The notes under the pieces were generated by a model, which worked only from the letters and a program-made list of their open reading frames with translations, was not told where the DNA came from and searched no databases. From the IMG/VR virus record IMGVR_UViG_3300046005_000547, positions 170,736-234,735 of that record: 64,000 nt of DNA. One strand, given 5' to 3'. Each line of letters begins with the position of its first letter. Position 1 is the first letter of the stretch. Positions 1 to 8,495 of this stretch are shown piece by piece. This DNA is from a virus. The position numbers and the translations under genes were made by a program.

Positions 1-2
1 CG

Positions 3-1916
3 GCTGGTGTTGTTAGGTTTAAAATTTATCTTGGTAGTACGCGAATAATTGGCGCATCGCAAGCTAATGCAGGTGTACCGAACCTTGCTATCGCACGTCA
101 TATCAATGGACAGTCGCAGAATTTGTGGTTGAACGGTGTAAAAGATACCTCAGGTGGTGCATTTACAGGCAATAGTGTTGGTTTTGGGTATTACGGATTT
201 AATCATAGTAGCGGTACAGGCGCGTCTATTCTTAACGCTGTTTGGAATCGCGCATTAACTGATACTGAAATCAAATCGTTATCTGAAAATCCTTGGCAAA
301 TTTTCGTGCCTGAACGTCGTATTGTTGCGTTTGATGCGGCTGTTGTTAGTGGGGTGATTGATTTACCTATTTTTGGTGTAGAAATAGATTCTAATGTTGA
401 ATCCCCAATTATTTCAACATTAGAATCCCCAATTAATTCTGTATTGAGCGTATGTTCTGCAGAAAATGTAATACATTCATCTTTTAATGATTTATCCAAT
501 ACTCAATCGATTTCATTTATTGGTATTCCAAATGTAATTGGTTCATTTAATTTATCTTCGATTGGTTTGACCGGTGGTGTAGGGAATGTATCTGTTTCCG
601 TAAATGAATCGTCTTCGATAGAATTATCAGGGATCTCATCAGGATTCGGAGATGGATTCGTTACAAAATTGATAAATGTGTCGTTGAATGGATTATCTTC
701 TAATGTTGGAATTGGTGATATTTTTAAAAATGTACAGAAATCTATCACCAATATACAATCTAATGGATTATTAAATTCATTTAATGTATTAAATGATGGT
801 TTCGTAATAGGTTCATCAGCGAATGTATATATTGGATTAACATCAAGTCTAATAAATAAACAAATTTCTGATGTAAATTCTATTTCTGATGTAAATGATT
901 TGTTGAATACAAGAAGTAATTTATTGAATGGGATATCGTTAAATTCGAGTTCTGGAACCATGAGTAACGGATCGCTGAAAATTATTCAATCTTTATATTC
1001 AAACGTTTCATTAGGTAATATCGCAAACGATACAAATAAAATTATTGTTGGTAATAATTCAACACACAACGTTGGAATTTTACAAATTTTAGCAGCCAAT
1101 GATATATCTTCAACAATTTCCTCTGTAATGGGATTATTGAATTTAGGATTATTGCCGTCATCTAGTTCTTCTGTTGTATCATTGACAAATAATGCATCTA
1201 TTTTAAATTTTGGAATTATTAATAAATCTATATCAAGAAACGTATTATCAAATAATGTAAATGTTTATTCTGGTAATCTAGATAAATCGTTTAACAAAAT
1301 TGTTAATGGAATTTTGATTAGTTCTAATGTAAATGGATTATCTTCTAAATTCGAAAAACAAATTATACAAAACGTATCTTCTGTTTTAATCAATGGATTA
1401 AATGTTTCTTCAAATTTTGATATATCTTCGAATTTGATTACAAATAATCTATCATTTTTAGGTAAGAATGTAACTAAAATTATTCAACAAAATTCTATAA
1501 ACGGATATGTTAATACGATGTATCCAGAATTGTTGGGATATTTTCAAGAATTAGTTGGTATATCCTCATCATTATATCAAGGAAATTTCAATAAAAATAC
1601 CTCAAAAATGATTGATTCAATTTCTGGGTATTCTGAATTAGGGTTTATTGATGTGAATCTATTGTTTGGTTTGACGTCAGACAATATAAATGTATCGTTG
1701 AATGATTTAGATGATTTGTTTCGAGATAATGTTTTGTTACCAATTCTATTGAATTCTGAAATAGATGGAATGTATACGTCTAAACAATTTTTGAAAATCT
1801 TGGCAACCGTCATTTATTTCAATTCCATAAAAGATAGTAAATTGAATTTCAACACAATAACAGATATTAATAGATTAAATTTTAATACCATAATAGACAA
1901 AAAGGGGAAATTTTAA
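3..1916 (+). CDS. Tail fibre/lectin-like virion protein, 5' truncated
   Basis: The frame is open to the left window edge, so the start is missing; a TTG at 123 is only an internal codon. The first ~100 residues resemble the C-terminal part of a concanavalin A/LamG-like fold common in phage tail proteins: a NLWLNGV strand, then a VWNRALTDTEIKSL helix and NPWQIF. The following ~500 residues are very rich in Ser, Asn, Ile, Gly and Val, with recurrent short blocks like ISSNVNGLSS and GLLNLGLL, suggesting a long repetitive beta-structured shaft. The stop overlaps the next start (TAATG), so the two are co-expressed. The tail role is inferred from the lectin-like part and neighbour; adsorption specificity cannot be told. 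Confidence 0.65.
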   Translation, partial: AGVVRFKIYLGSTRIIGASQANAGVPNLAIARHINGQSQNLWLNGVKDTSGGAFTGNSVGFGYYGFNHSSGTGASILNAVWNRALTDTEIKSLSENPWQIFVPERRIVAFDAAVVSGVIDLPIFGVEIDSNVESPIISTLESPINSVLSVCSAENVIHSSFNDLSNTQSISFIGIPNVIGSFNLSSIGLTGGVGNVSVSVNESSSIELSGISSGFGDGFVTKLINVSLNGLSSNVGIGDIFKNVQKSITNIQSNGLLNSFNVLNDGFVIGSSANVYIGLTSSLINKQISDVNSISDVNDLLNTRSNLLNGISLNSSSGTMSNGSLKIIQSLYSNVSLGNIANDTNKIIVGNNSTHNVGILQILAANDISSTISSVMGLLNLGLLPSSSSSVVSLTNNASILNFGIINKSISRNVLSNNVNVYSGNLDKSFNKIVNGILISSNVNGLSSKFEKQIIQNVSSVLINGLNVSSNFDISSNLITNNLSFLGKNVTKIIQQNSINGYVNTMYPELLGYFQELVGISSSLYQGNFNKNTSKMIDSISGYSELGFIDVNLLFGLTSDNINVSLNDLDDLFRDNVLLPILLNSEIDGMYTSKQFLKILATVIYFNSIKDSKLNFNTITDINRLNFNTIIDKKGKF

Positions 1917-2224
1917 TGGCAAACTTTGTCGAAGGAGATACAGAATCCGCGTTACGCGTCACTTGTATGGACAATAATAATTCTTCCATAATAAACCTTA
2001 ATGGAACTTCTGTTAAGATACGTTGGAAGAATAAATCGAATGTTATTAAATTGAAAGAAATGACGATAATTGATGCACCTAAGGGTGTCGTTCAATATCA
2101 ATTTGATGTTGGTGAATTAGAACCACCAGAAATGTATTTTGATATTATAATAACAAATCTTTCTTCTGGAAGAACCGTCACATGCGAAAATGTAGTGAAG
2201 ATTATTGTAAGACATCATATTTGA
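1916..2224 (+). CDS. BppU-like baseplate/Ig-like protein
   Basis: 102 residues, start overlapping the upstream stop (TAATG) with AAGGGG eight bases upstream. The pattern GDT..LRVTC.D, then INLNGTSVKIRWK, then a VQYQFDVGELEPPEMYFDIII strand series is typical of the N-terminal domain of phage BppU-type baseplate upper proteins, a small beta-sandwich. It probably attaches or accompanies the long upstream tail protein. The family call rests on pattern resemblance, not on a search. Confidence 0.55.
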   Translation: MANFVEGDTESALRVTCMDNNNSSIINLNGTSVKIRWKNKSNVIKLKEMTIIDAPKGVVQYQFDVGELEPPEMYFDIIITNLSSGRTVTCENVVKIIVRHHI

Positions 2225-2231
2225 ATCCAAT

Positions 2232-2274
2232 AAAGAATCCCGTAAGACTAATCATCTTATGGGATTCTTTATTT
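2232..2274. terminator. Bidirectional terminator between convergent genes
   Basis: A hairpin pairs AAAGAATCCC (2232-2241) with GGGATTCTTT (2261-2270), with A-rich and T-rich flanks, so it can stop transcription from both the + tail operon and the - HNH operon. Confidence 0.8.
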
Positions 2275-2730
2275 CAAACTTTTCAACAATTTTGGATATT
2301 CAACATTCCAATTGTTTAAGAAAACATGTTGAGCTTGTTTTAATGTAATCTTACCAGAACATAACAATTTATGTACAGCATGTTCGATTACATCTTTTTG
2401 TTTGGCATTATCTAATGATTCGGGCCATAAATTATGTGGATCTGTTGGATGACCGGAAACGCTTAACGGAATCCTATGGTCTTCTTGATAATGTTTAGGA
2501 TTTGTATCTGAATATCCATACTCATGAATCTGTTGGATTTTCAATTTATTGGTATAATTTGATGATGGTCTAATCTTAGTGGTAAATCCTGGAACACAAA
2601 CTGTCTGATTCAAATTTTCCTGCGATACGTTTGTATTTAACGATCCTGGAGTTAATTCTCTGTTTGGTTCAACAGTATCCGCTGATACATTAGTTGTAAT
2701 TAAAAGGAATAACATAAACAGTAATTTCAT
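2269..2730 (-). CDS. Exported HNH endonuclease-like protein
   Basis: 153 residues with an apparent signal peptide (residues 1-18: Lys, a hydrophobic stretch LLFMLFLLIT, then a VSADT cleavage-like site). The mature part carries the small HNH signature EDHRIPLSVSG followed by HNLWPES, and later KD..E...H..LCSG...L..AQ..F..NW, the layout of secreted or periplasmic HNH nucleases. Two Cys could form a disulfide. The start overlaps the stop of the upstream GIY-YIG-like gene (ATGA type). Role inferred: cleavage of host or competitor DNA in the envelope, or a virion-associated nuclease. Confidence 0.6.
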   Translation of the reverse strand: MKLLFMLFLLITTNVSADTVEPNRELTPGSLNTNVSQENLNQTVCVPGFTTKIRPSSNYTNKLKIQQIHEYGYSDTNPKHYQEDHRIPLSVSGHPTDPHNLWPESLDNAKQKDVIEHAVHKLLCSGKITLKQAQHVFLNNWNVEYPKLLKSLK

Positions 2731-3146
2731 AATTTCACGTGTAATTGATGGACTCTACATTGTATCTGGCGATTCAAGTATTCATCAGATTCCAACACTC
2801 TACGATCCATTTGTTCCCTTGCTTCCAAATAAGACATAGTCCCTAGATTACCACATAAATGTAATATCTCTCTGATGTAATTATCTTCACCTAATTGTTC
2901 TATTTCCAATTTCAAATCATCAGAACTTGAAAAGTAAGTCTTCCAATCAGATTCAGATTTCTTCTTCACTCGTTTCTTCTTTTTGGTTCCATTTTTCAAT
3001 GTAACAGTTTTCATTGAAGAAGTGAATGAATAGAATTGTTTCTTACCAACGTATTTTCTGTTGTTAGATTTATTTGTGATAAGATATACAAATCCTATTT
3101 TACCTTCTGGTATATCTGTTAATTCGATTCCTTGATACAACCACAT
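2727..3146 (-). CDS. GIY-YIG/Seg-like endonuclease
   Basis: 139 residues. The N-terminus has GFVYLITNKSNNRKYVGKKQ, the GIY-x-YIG-like core (VYLI... KYVGKK), followed by a lysine-rich insert (TKKKKRVKKKSESDWKTYFSSS) seen in phage free-standing GIY-YIG proteins. E108 in LEAREQ is a candidate catalytic glutamate. Likely a selfish endonuclease or a domesticated relative; it is short, so a separate DNA-binding domain may be missing. It overlaps the downstream HNH gene by four bases. Confidence 0.6.
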   Translation of the reverse strand: MWLYQGIELTDIPEGKIGFVYLITNKSNNRKYVGKKQFYSFTSSMKTVTLKNGTKKKKRVKKKSESDWKTYFSSSDDLKLEIEQLGEDNYIREILHLCGNLGTMSYLEAREQMDRRVLESDEYLNRQIQCRVHQLHVKL

Positions 3147-3199
3147 ATTTGATTCTCCATAGTATGATATTATTACATATGAAGAATTTAATGATGGGT

Positions 3200-3862
3200 T
3201 TATTTGTGTGCAATTAAAACAAATCTTCTACCTTTACTGTTTGGTAACCAAATCTTATCGTCAGCCAAATTCTTTGTATCATAATTGATTACTTTACCAG
3301 AATCATCCTTTATGAAATCATGTTCTATTGTATCATAAACAAATACATTTAATGAAGGAACTATTGATAACTTCTTCCATAATCTTTTACCGCCTTCATA
3401 TTGAACGTTATCGGAAACAATAACGTATCCATCATCCATCAATGCTTGGTATATAGAAGAAGCTAATCCAAGTCCTTCTAAGTTGGGAACTGTTGCTACA
3501 ATTGATATTTGTAATTGTTTCTTATGTTCCAATTCCGCTGGTAAATTATCAATCAAAGGGTGTTTAAAATGAACTAGACACGCAACATAATATATTTTAG
3601 CTCCGTCTTCTTGCCGTATAGTTGGTATATAAACGCCAGCCATCCCTTTTGTTTTTGTCAATAAAATTGTATAATCACCAATAACACTCGAATTTTTTAC
3701 AGTTTTAATCAAATCAAATCTTCTTTGAACTGTTTCATCTGTTATATATCTACCAGCATCACCTTCGGCCGATATTGTAATCCAAGCAGACTGGTCTTTC
3801 GTTTCTGGTCTATGTTCAGGCATTTCTAATATCATCTTTCTAATTTCTGCAAATGTTTTCAT
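3200..3862 (-). CDS. Acetyltransferase-like head-internal protein with CTS-like N-terminus
   Basis: 220 residues, start supported by AAGGGG ten bases upstream. The N-terminus MKTFAEIRKMILEMPE resembles the T4 capsid-targeting sequence MKTYQEFIAE, with ILE as a prohead-protease-like (I/L)xE site. The C-terminal half (about 100-190) looks like a GNAT fold: QISIVATVPNLEGLGLASSI (V-loop-like) followed by DGYVIVSDN.QYEGGKRLWKKL, as in acetyltransferases encoded near phage head genes. Two paralogues lie at 18634-19224 and 42203-42808. I infer packaging in the capsid and injection with DNA; the acetylation substrate is unknown. Confidence 0.55.
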   Translation of the reverse strand: MKTFAEIRKMILEMPEHRPETKDQSAWITISAEGDAGRYITDETVQRRFDLIKTVKNSSVIGDYTILLTKTKGMAGVYIPTIRQEDGAKIYYVACLVHFKHPLIDNLPAELEHKKQLQISIVATVPNLEGLGLASSIYQALMDDGYVIVSDNVQYEGGKRLWKKLSIVPSLNVFVYDTIEHDFIKDDSGKVINYDTKNLADDKIWLPNSKGRRFVLIAHK

Positions 3863-3881
3863 GTTATATTTCCCCTTTAAA

Positions 3882-3905
3882 TTTTATTATAGATTTATTT
3901 AATCC
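3882..3905 (-). promoter_or_regulatory. Possible promoter of the CTS acetyltransferase-like gene
   Basis: On the - strand a TATAAT hexamer (near 3885-3890) lies upstream of the 3862 start, with a CTTTTTGGA stretch one spacer upstream in the tail of the terminator. It resembles the phage promoter set (CTTTCGA or CTTTGGA, then TATAAT). Confidence 0.35.
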
Positions 3906-3945
3906 AAAAAGAAACCCGTTAGAGCATTCAATCTCTAACGGGTTT
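3905..3945 (-). terminator. Rho-independent terminator
   Basis: A perfect 13-bp stem (AAACCCGTTAGAG / CTCTAACGGGTTT) with a T-rich tail on the - strand, just downstream of the zinc-ribbon gene and the nrd operon. Confidence 0.85.
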
Positions 3946-3956
3946 GGTATCACAAT

Positions 3957-4109
3957 CTATTCTTCATCTTCTTCAATATCATCCAATAACGGCGTTCCGC
4001 AAATTGGACAACTTCTAATGTCATTTTCCGAAAAATCCTTTGATTTAATTGTAATAGATCCTTGCGCATCACAATGGTCGCAAGCGAAGTTCTTTTTTAC
4101 TGATGCCAT
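3957..4109 (-). CDS. Small zinc-ribbon protein
   Basis: 50 residues, start preceded by AAAGGAATTAAA. It has two CxxC knuckles, CDHC at 10-13 and CPIC at 34-37, and an acidic C-terminus (DDIEEDEE). It sits between the nrd operon and a terminator. Zinc ribbons of this size often bind nucleic acid or a polymerase; function unknown. Confidence 0.7.
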   Translation of the reverse strand: MASVKKNFACDHCDAQGSITIKSKDFSENDIRSCPICGTPLLDDIEEDEE

Positions 4110-4139
4110 TTTAATTCCTTTTAATGTGTTATTGTATAT

Positions 4140-4262
4140 TCATTTAATTGTATTTAATATGAAATTATTCATGTCATTAGATAATTCTTCTATCTTTTTG
4201 AATAATAAATTTTTATTTTTAATTTCAAAATCCCAGATTACCAATACATTATAACCAGACAT
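4140..4262 (-). CDS. Short ORF after nrdB, possible nuclease remnant
   Basis: 40 residues, starting inside the last codons of nrdB (GGGGTG before ATG). The stretch GYNVLVIWDFEIKN resembles the last conserved strand of Vsr/DUF723-like phage homing nucleases (GY.V..IWE.D). No upstream catalytic part exists, so this may be the tail left by an endonuclease once inserted next to nrdB. It could also be a chance ORF. Confidence 0.4.
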   Translation of the reverse strand: MSGYNVLVIWDFEIKNKNLLFKKIEELSNDMNNFILNTIK

Positions 4263-5217
4263 CACCCCAAGAACCAGTTAATGCACCTTTTGAATAATCC
4301 GTAATTGTAGTTTCAAAGAAATTTCCATGAATTGGCGCATTAATCATTTCGTCAATCCAATTCAATGGGTTTTTCTTAATTTTATAAATTCCTTTCAATC
4401 CCATGGAAATCAATCTTCTATCGCAAAGGTATCTAATGTATTGTTTAATATCACCTGCGGATAAATTTTCCATGTCACCCATACTGAACGACAAATCAAT
4501 GAATTTGTCTTCTAGTTCAACCATTTTTTCTGCGATAGAATATAATTCGGATTTTAATTTATCGTTCCAGATATGTCTATTTTCTTCGATATGAGTTCTA
4601 AACAGTTTAATCATACCTTCGCAATGCATTGATTCATCAACTAAACTCCAAGAAACTAATTGACCCATACCTTTCAATTTACCATGTCTAGGAAAATTTA
4701 ATAACATAGCAAATGATGAGAATAATTGTAATCCTTCTGTGAATGCGCTGAATACTGCAATTTGCTGAGCAATAGTGGTGTTATCCATATGAGTGAATCT
4801 ATCAACATAATCATGTTTTTCTTTCATCTCAGAATATTCATTAAATTCGTTGTATATTCTTTCTGGCATCCCAAGAGTTTCAATTAAATGCGAATATGCA
4901 GCAATATGAATTGATTCTCTTGCAGCAAATCCTAATAACATCATTCTTATTTCTGGTTGAGGGAATGTTGGTAAATAATTTTTAACATATCCTCCAGCAA
5001 CATCGATATCACCTTGAGTGAAGAATCTAAACAAATTTGTTAAAAAATGTTTGCTGGATTCATCTAATTTCGACCAATCTTTAATATCGTCTTGCATAGA
5101 CACTTCAGTGAACATCCAATGACTTTGTTCATGAGTCAACCAATAATCATACGCCCATCCATATCTATGCGGTTTGTAATATGGTCTTTCGTCAGTTAAT
5201 TTTAAATTTTTACTCAT
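4249..5217 (-). CDS. nrdB: Ribonucleotide reductase class Ia beta subunit
   Basis: 322 residues from ATG 5217, chosen because AAGGGT precedes it; the frame runs further upstream into nrdA. It holds the diiron/tyrosyl-radical protein hallmarks: E.SHWMFTEVSMQDD, FF.QGDIDVAGGY, ARESIHIAAYSHL (E/H ligands) and SLVDESMHCEGM. The C-terminus ...SWGDVWL is hydrophobic, as needed for docking into NrdA. It supplies the radical for NDP reduction to dNDP in the cytoplasm. It directly follows nrdA, the stop of nrdA (5225) lying 8 bases upstream, so both are co-transcribed. Confidence 0.95.
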   Translation of the reverse strand: MSKNLKLTDERPYYKPHRYGWAYDYWLTHEQSHWMFTEVSMQDDIKDWSKLDESSKHFLTNLFRFFTQGDIDVAGGYVKNYLPTFPQPEIRMMLLGFAARESIHIAAYSHLIETLGMPERIYNEFNEYSEMKEKHDYVDRFTHMDNTTIAQQIAVFSAFTEGLQLFSSFAMLLNFPRHGKLKGMGQLVSWSLVDESMHCEGMIKLFRTHIEENRHIWNDKLKSELYSIAEKMVELEDKFIDLSFSMGDMENLSAGDIKQYIRYLCDRRLISMGLKGIYKIKKNPLNWIDEMINAPIHGNFFETTITDYSKGALTGSWGDVWL

Positions 5218-5224
5218 TTTATAG

Positions 5225-7021
5225 TTACCCTTCACAAGCCAAACAAGAATTTCCCTCGGCAACAGACATCATATTCATTTCTTCAATAATATGTCGTTGA
5301 ATTTGTTGTGACACTTTATCAGCCTTTCCGACTTTATTAGATCTCAAATAATACAAACTTTTTAATCCGCGTTTCCACGCACTAAAATGGACGGCATGTA
5401 AGTATTTTATATGTGCATCTGGTCTGAAAAATACATTTATAGATTGTCCTTGGTCAATAATAGCTGCTCTATCCGCAGCTAAATCGATAATCCATCTTTG
5501 GTCAATCTCCATAGACGTTTTAAACACATCCTTTTCATCTTGAGATAAAATATCTAAATGTTGAACAGATCCTTCATTTGCAATAACGCTTTTCCAAATA
5601 TCGTCTAATTTTGATTCTGTTAATGATTTATTAGATAATAATTTTTCTAATTGTTTGTTTTTGTAAATTGAAAATCCTGAAAGTGTATCTTGTCTATATG
5701 CATTTGCTCTAAATGGTTCAACACTTGGTGATGTATTTCCGACCAAAATAGACGTAGATGCATTAGGTGCGATTGCCTGCATATGAGCAAATCTTTTACC
5801 ATAACCAATTCCATCTGGACATTCCCCTCGTTCTAATGCCAATTCAGAATTACACTTATCTAAATGAACTTTGATACTTTTAAAGATACGCAAATTTGTA
5901 CTTTTTGCTAATGCGCATTCGAATGGTATATTTTTTTGTTGAAAATAATCGTGTAATCCTAATACACCTATACCAATAGAACGTTCATTCTTTGCGGATT
6001 CAACTGCTCTACGTAATTCTGGCGGAGCATTTTCGATAAAATGGGTTAAAACATTATCCAACATTTCGGCAACATCTCTATGAAATTGATAATCATCTTT
6101 CCATTCATCATAATAATTTAAGTTTAATGACGATAAACAACAAACCGCAGTTCTATCTTCAGAAGTTGCGAGTTCTACCTCTACGCAGAGATTCGAGCCA
6201 TTGATTTTTAAGCCTTTTTTTCTTTGAAATTCTGGTAATGCTCTATTTGCCGTATCAATAAAATGCAAATATGGTTCACCGCGTTGAACTCTAGTTTCAA
6301 TCAATAATTGCCAAACTTCTTTTGCCGAAACAGTTTGTGTTATTTCTTTGGTTGCTGGATCTATTAAATTCCAAGAATCGTCAAAATCTGGTTCAATCAT
6401 ACATTTTTCAATGATTTGCATAAAATCATCTGTTATATTTACACCATGATTCAAATTTGGACATCGGATATTTGGATCTCCAGTCGCCTTTCTCATTTCA
6501 ATAAATGGTATAATTTCAGGATGAGAAATATCCAAGAATGCCGCGTAACTACCTCTTCGAGTAGAACCTTGTTTATACGCTAAAGAAGACGCATCATATG
6601 TTTTTAAATGCGGGATGATTCCAGTTGATTTATCGCCAGCAGAACGAATATCCATATGGATACCAACACCCCCACCTAACATGGATAATGTATTGACTTC
6701 AGATAATGTATCAATAAGGCCCTTTGATGTATCTGGTAAGTAAGACAAAAAACAAGAAATTGGTAATCCTTTTTTATTTCTACCGAATGATAAAATCGGA
6801 GTCGAATAACTCAACCAATGCTTAGATGCATAATCATATAATCTTTGTGAATGTTCTTTATTAGTACCAAACGCATTAGAAACATATGCATATCTTTGCT
6901 GAGGTGATGATTCATCAGACATCATGTACGATTCCTTAAATCGTTTATGTCCTAATTCATCTATCAAATTGTCTCGCGAATAATCAACATTTATTCCTAA
7001 ATACAATTCCGTTATACTCAT
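5225..7021 (-). CDS. nrdA: Ribonucleotide reductase class Ia alpha subunit
   Basis: 598 residues with AAGGAAATTAT before ATG. The ten-stranded barrel signatures are present: PISCFLSYLPD (redox Cys), SMLGGGVGIHMDIR, YKQGSTRRGSYAAFLD, NGSNLCVEVELAT (thiyl-radical NLC motif), AVCCLSSLNL (second redox Cys), PNASTSILVGNTSPSVEP and a C-terminal CLACEG tail for thioredoxin/glutaredoxin reduction. It is shorter than bacterial NrdA (~760) because an N-terminal ATP cone is absent, so dATP inhibition is probably lost, as in other phage enzymes. It forms the active complex with NrdB and feeds DNA replication. Confidence 0.95.
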   Translation of the reverse strand: MSITELYLGINVDYSRDNLIDELGHKRFKESYMMSDESSPQQRYAYVSNAFGTNKEHSQRLYDYASKHWLSYSTPILSFGRNKKGLPISCFLSYLPDTSKGLIDTLSEVNTLSMLGGGVGIHMDIRSAGDKSTGIIPHLKTYDASSLAYKQGSTRRGSYAAFLDISHPEIIPFIEMRKATGDPNIRCPNLNHGVNITDDFMQIIEKCMIEPDFDDSWNLIDPATKEITQTVSAKEVWQLLIETRVQRGEPYLHFIDTANRALPEFQRKKGLKINGSNLCVEVELATSEDRTAVCCLSSLNLNYYDEWKDDYQFHRDVAEMLDNVLTHFIENAPPELRRAVESAKNERSIGIGVLGLHDYFQQKNIPFECALAKSTNLRIFKSIKVHLDKCNSELALERGECPDGIGYGKRFAHMQAIAPNASTSILVGNTSPSVEPFRANAYRQDTLSGFSIYKNKQLEKLLSNKSLTESKLDDIWKSVIANEGSVQHLDILSQDEKDVFKTSMEIDQRWIIDLAADRAAIIDQGQSINVFFRPDAHIKYLHAVHFSAWKRGLKSLYYLRSNKVGKADKVSQQIQRHIIEEMNMMSVAEGNSCLACEG

Positions 7022-7030
7022 ATAATTTCC

Positions 7031-7240
7031 TTATGGTTTTTCTTTCAAGATAAAAACACCATCTGCCGCGCAGGTCATATATTCATTCATGATATAATCT
7101 TCACAATTGAATACAGTTGCCAAAGATGGAACAATTTTACATATTTCTTGAAATGATGGTTTATGATTGAATTCTGTAATGATTTCAGTTTTAAAATCAT
7201 TACCAGATTCGTTATAGATTTTATGTAATTGATACGTCAT
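7031..7240 (-). CDS. Small unknown protein between thyX and nrdA
   Basis: 69 residues, mixed alpha/beta, no motif that I recognise. It sits tightly inside the nucleotide-metabolism operon (9 bases from nrdA on one side, 8 from thyX on the other), so a role tied to dNTP supply is possible but unproven. Confidence 0.55.
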   Translation of the reverse strand: MTYQLHKIYNESGNDFKTEIITEFNHKPSFQEICKIVPSLATVFNCEDYIMNEYMTCAADGVFILKEKP

Positions 7241-7248
7241 GATATAAT

Positions 7249-7830
7249 TTAGTTGAAAAGATTTGGAGCAACTTCTGTCATTTGACGTTCAATTTCCTGC
7301 GCAACTAATCTGATTTCATATTGAGCTTCTTTTGTGTTGCGCAATTTAATGAAATCCAACCATGCTTGGAAATTACCAACAACATTTAATGAGGTCGGCG
7401 AGAAATTCGGAAGCACCATTCTAGCGTCTTCTTTCTTTGCACCTAATGATAATAATTTATCATATTGTTCATAAGAATGTTCTAATGATTCTTTTAATAC
7501 AATAGATGCTTCTTCAGATGTTTCAAAAAATGGCGGAACTTCTAATTCCAAGAGTTCGGATACATCTGATTTGGTGTAACGTTGACTCTTTTGAAGGAAG
7601 TCAAGATGTTTGGAACGAACCATTTGATGAGAACAGACTCTTGAGATGTCAGAGATTCTGAAGACAGCATGAGCAAAACGTAATACCGCAAGATGACCTT
7701 TTGATGAACAATGTTTGGCACGTTTTACATTTTTATCAGGATCTGATATATCGGCACCATAACATTCTCCTGCTACAATACCTAAGAATTCTTCTGCGTT
7801 TGGTGTAACAAATAACAATTCAACTTTCAT
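7249..7830 (-). CDS. thyX: Flavin-dependent thymidylate synthase
   Basis: 193 residues. Signatures in order: FRISDISRVCSHQMVRSKHLDFLQKSQRY at 57-85 (split: the Q-x-V-R-x-K core and S-x-R-Y), then AR.VLPNFSPTSLNVVGNFQAWLDFIKLR (substrate binding). The ThyX RHRx7S motif appears as RSKx7S (R72 to S82), with His replaced by Ser and Arg by Lys. It makes dTMP from dUMP using FAD, NADPH and methylene-THF. Together with nrdAB it forms a dNTP operon; if thymine is hypermodified in this phage, dTMP supply is relevant. Confidence 0.88.
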   Translation of the reverse strand: MKVELLFVTPNAEEFLGIVAGECYGADISDPDKNVKRAKHCSSKGHLAVLRFAHAVFRISDISRVCSHQMVRSKHLDFLQKSQRYTKSDVSELLELEVPPFFETSEEASIVLKESLEHSYEQYDKLLSLGAKKEDARMVLPNFSPTSLNVVGNFQAWLDFIKLRNTKEAQYEIRLVAQEIERQMTEVAPNLFN

Positions 7831-7837
7831 ATTTCCC

Positions 7838-8389
7838 TTATTTTATTTCTTTAATTTTAGTCTTCTCTACGAATCCATAAAATTGTAAATCGATTAGTTT
7901 ATCAGTTTCTTTACCAGTACAAATACATTCACCATTCATAAAACAAACTTTTTTGTTTTTAATGGATTCATTATATTTCGCTTGGAATAAGAATTTCATT
8001 GGTATGTATATCGTTCCTCTTTTGGAATTATACGGATATTTCAATACATAATTTTTCAACCATTCAGACCACCATGGTATTTTAATTTCATATAATGTTT
8101 CAATACCTTGTTTGATGTATTTACCAGTACATTCAAATTCACCATTAAGATGTTGATGGTATCCCCCTGTTATACTTACTCGAGTTCCAATTCTACAATC
8201 CATTGTTTTATTATATTTGATTGGAATTAATTCATTATTCCATACAAATCGTTTTTCATAATCAATTTGATATTTTCTGAAAAATAGAAATTTTGATATG
8301 AATTTATTTGTTTTCTCCGTTTGTACCACTATATTCCTGAACGGATCCGTTTTGAATAGGTAATTCATTTTGAACCTTATTTGTATCAA
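7838..8389 (-). CDS. Unknown protein, start uncertain
   Basis: Up to 183 residues. The full frame overlaps the neighbouring 8304-8495 gene by ~85 bases; a GGAG at about 8315-8318 suggests a later start, but no ATG follows it closely (the next in-frame ATG opens MDCRIGTRV at residue 63). The middle and C-terminal parts repeat a beta pattern, RIGTRVSITGGY and LNGEFECTGKY versus GECICTGKE, suggesting a small duplicated beta-barrel (KOW/SH3-like). Function unknown. Confidence 0.5.
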   Translation of the reverse strand: MIQIRFKMNYLFKTDPFRNIVVQTEKTNKFISKFLFFRKYQIDYEKRFVWNNELIPIKYNKTMDCRIGTRVSITGGYHQHLNGEFECTGKYIKQGIETLYEIKIPWWSEWLKNYVLKYPYNSKRGTIYIPMKFLFQAKYNESIKNKKVCFMNGECICTGKETDKLIDLQFYGFVEKTKIKEIK

Positions 8390-8495
8390 TTAAAGCGTTG
8401 ATGATGTGTAATTCATTTTCATCATATTTCAATTTCATTAGATCTTTCAATTCTTTATCAACATCAAATTTACAAGGTTTATCTTCTTTCAACAT
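8304..8495 (-). CDS. Small acidic unknown protein
   Basis: 63 residues, ATG preceded by GGAGG and overlapping the end of the primase gene by seven bases. Largely helical and charged (KELKDLMKLKYDENELHI). Position suggests translational coupling to primase; no known domain. Confidence 0.55.
   Translation of the reverse strand: MLKEDKPCKFDVDKELKDLMKLKYDENELHIINALIDTNKVQNELPIQNGSVQEYSGTNGENK

Noticed and set aside
203-961. Antisense ORFs under the tail protein gene
   Set aside because: Shadows of the low-complexity + gene; codon pattern is set by the real frame.
3853-4254. A 133-codon + strand ORF
   Set aside because: It covers a terminator and the antisense of the zinc-ribbon gene 3957-4109 and the short ORF after nrdB; it has no RBS and an unlikely composition.
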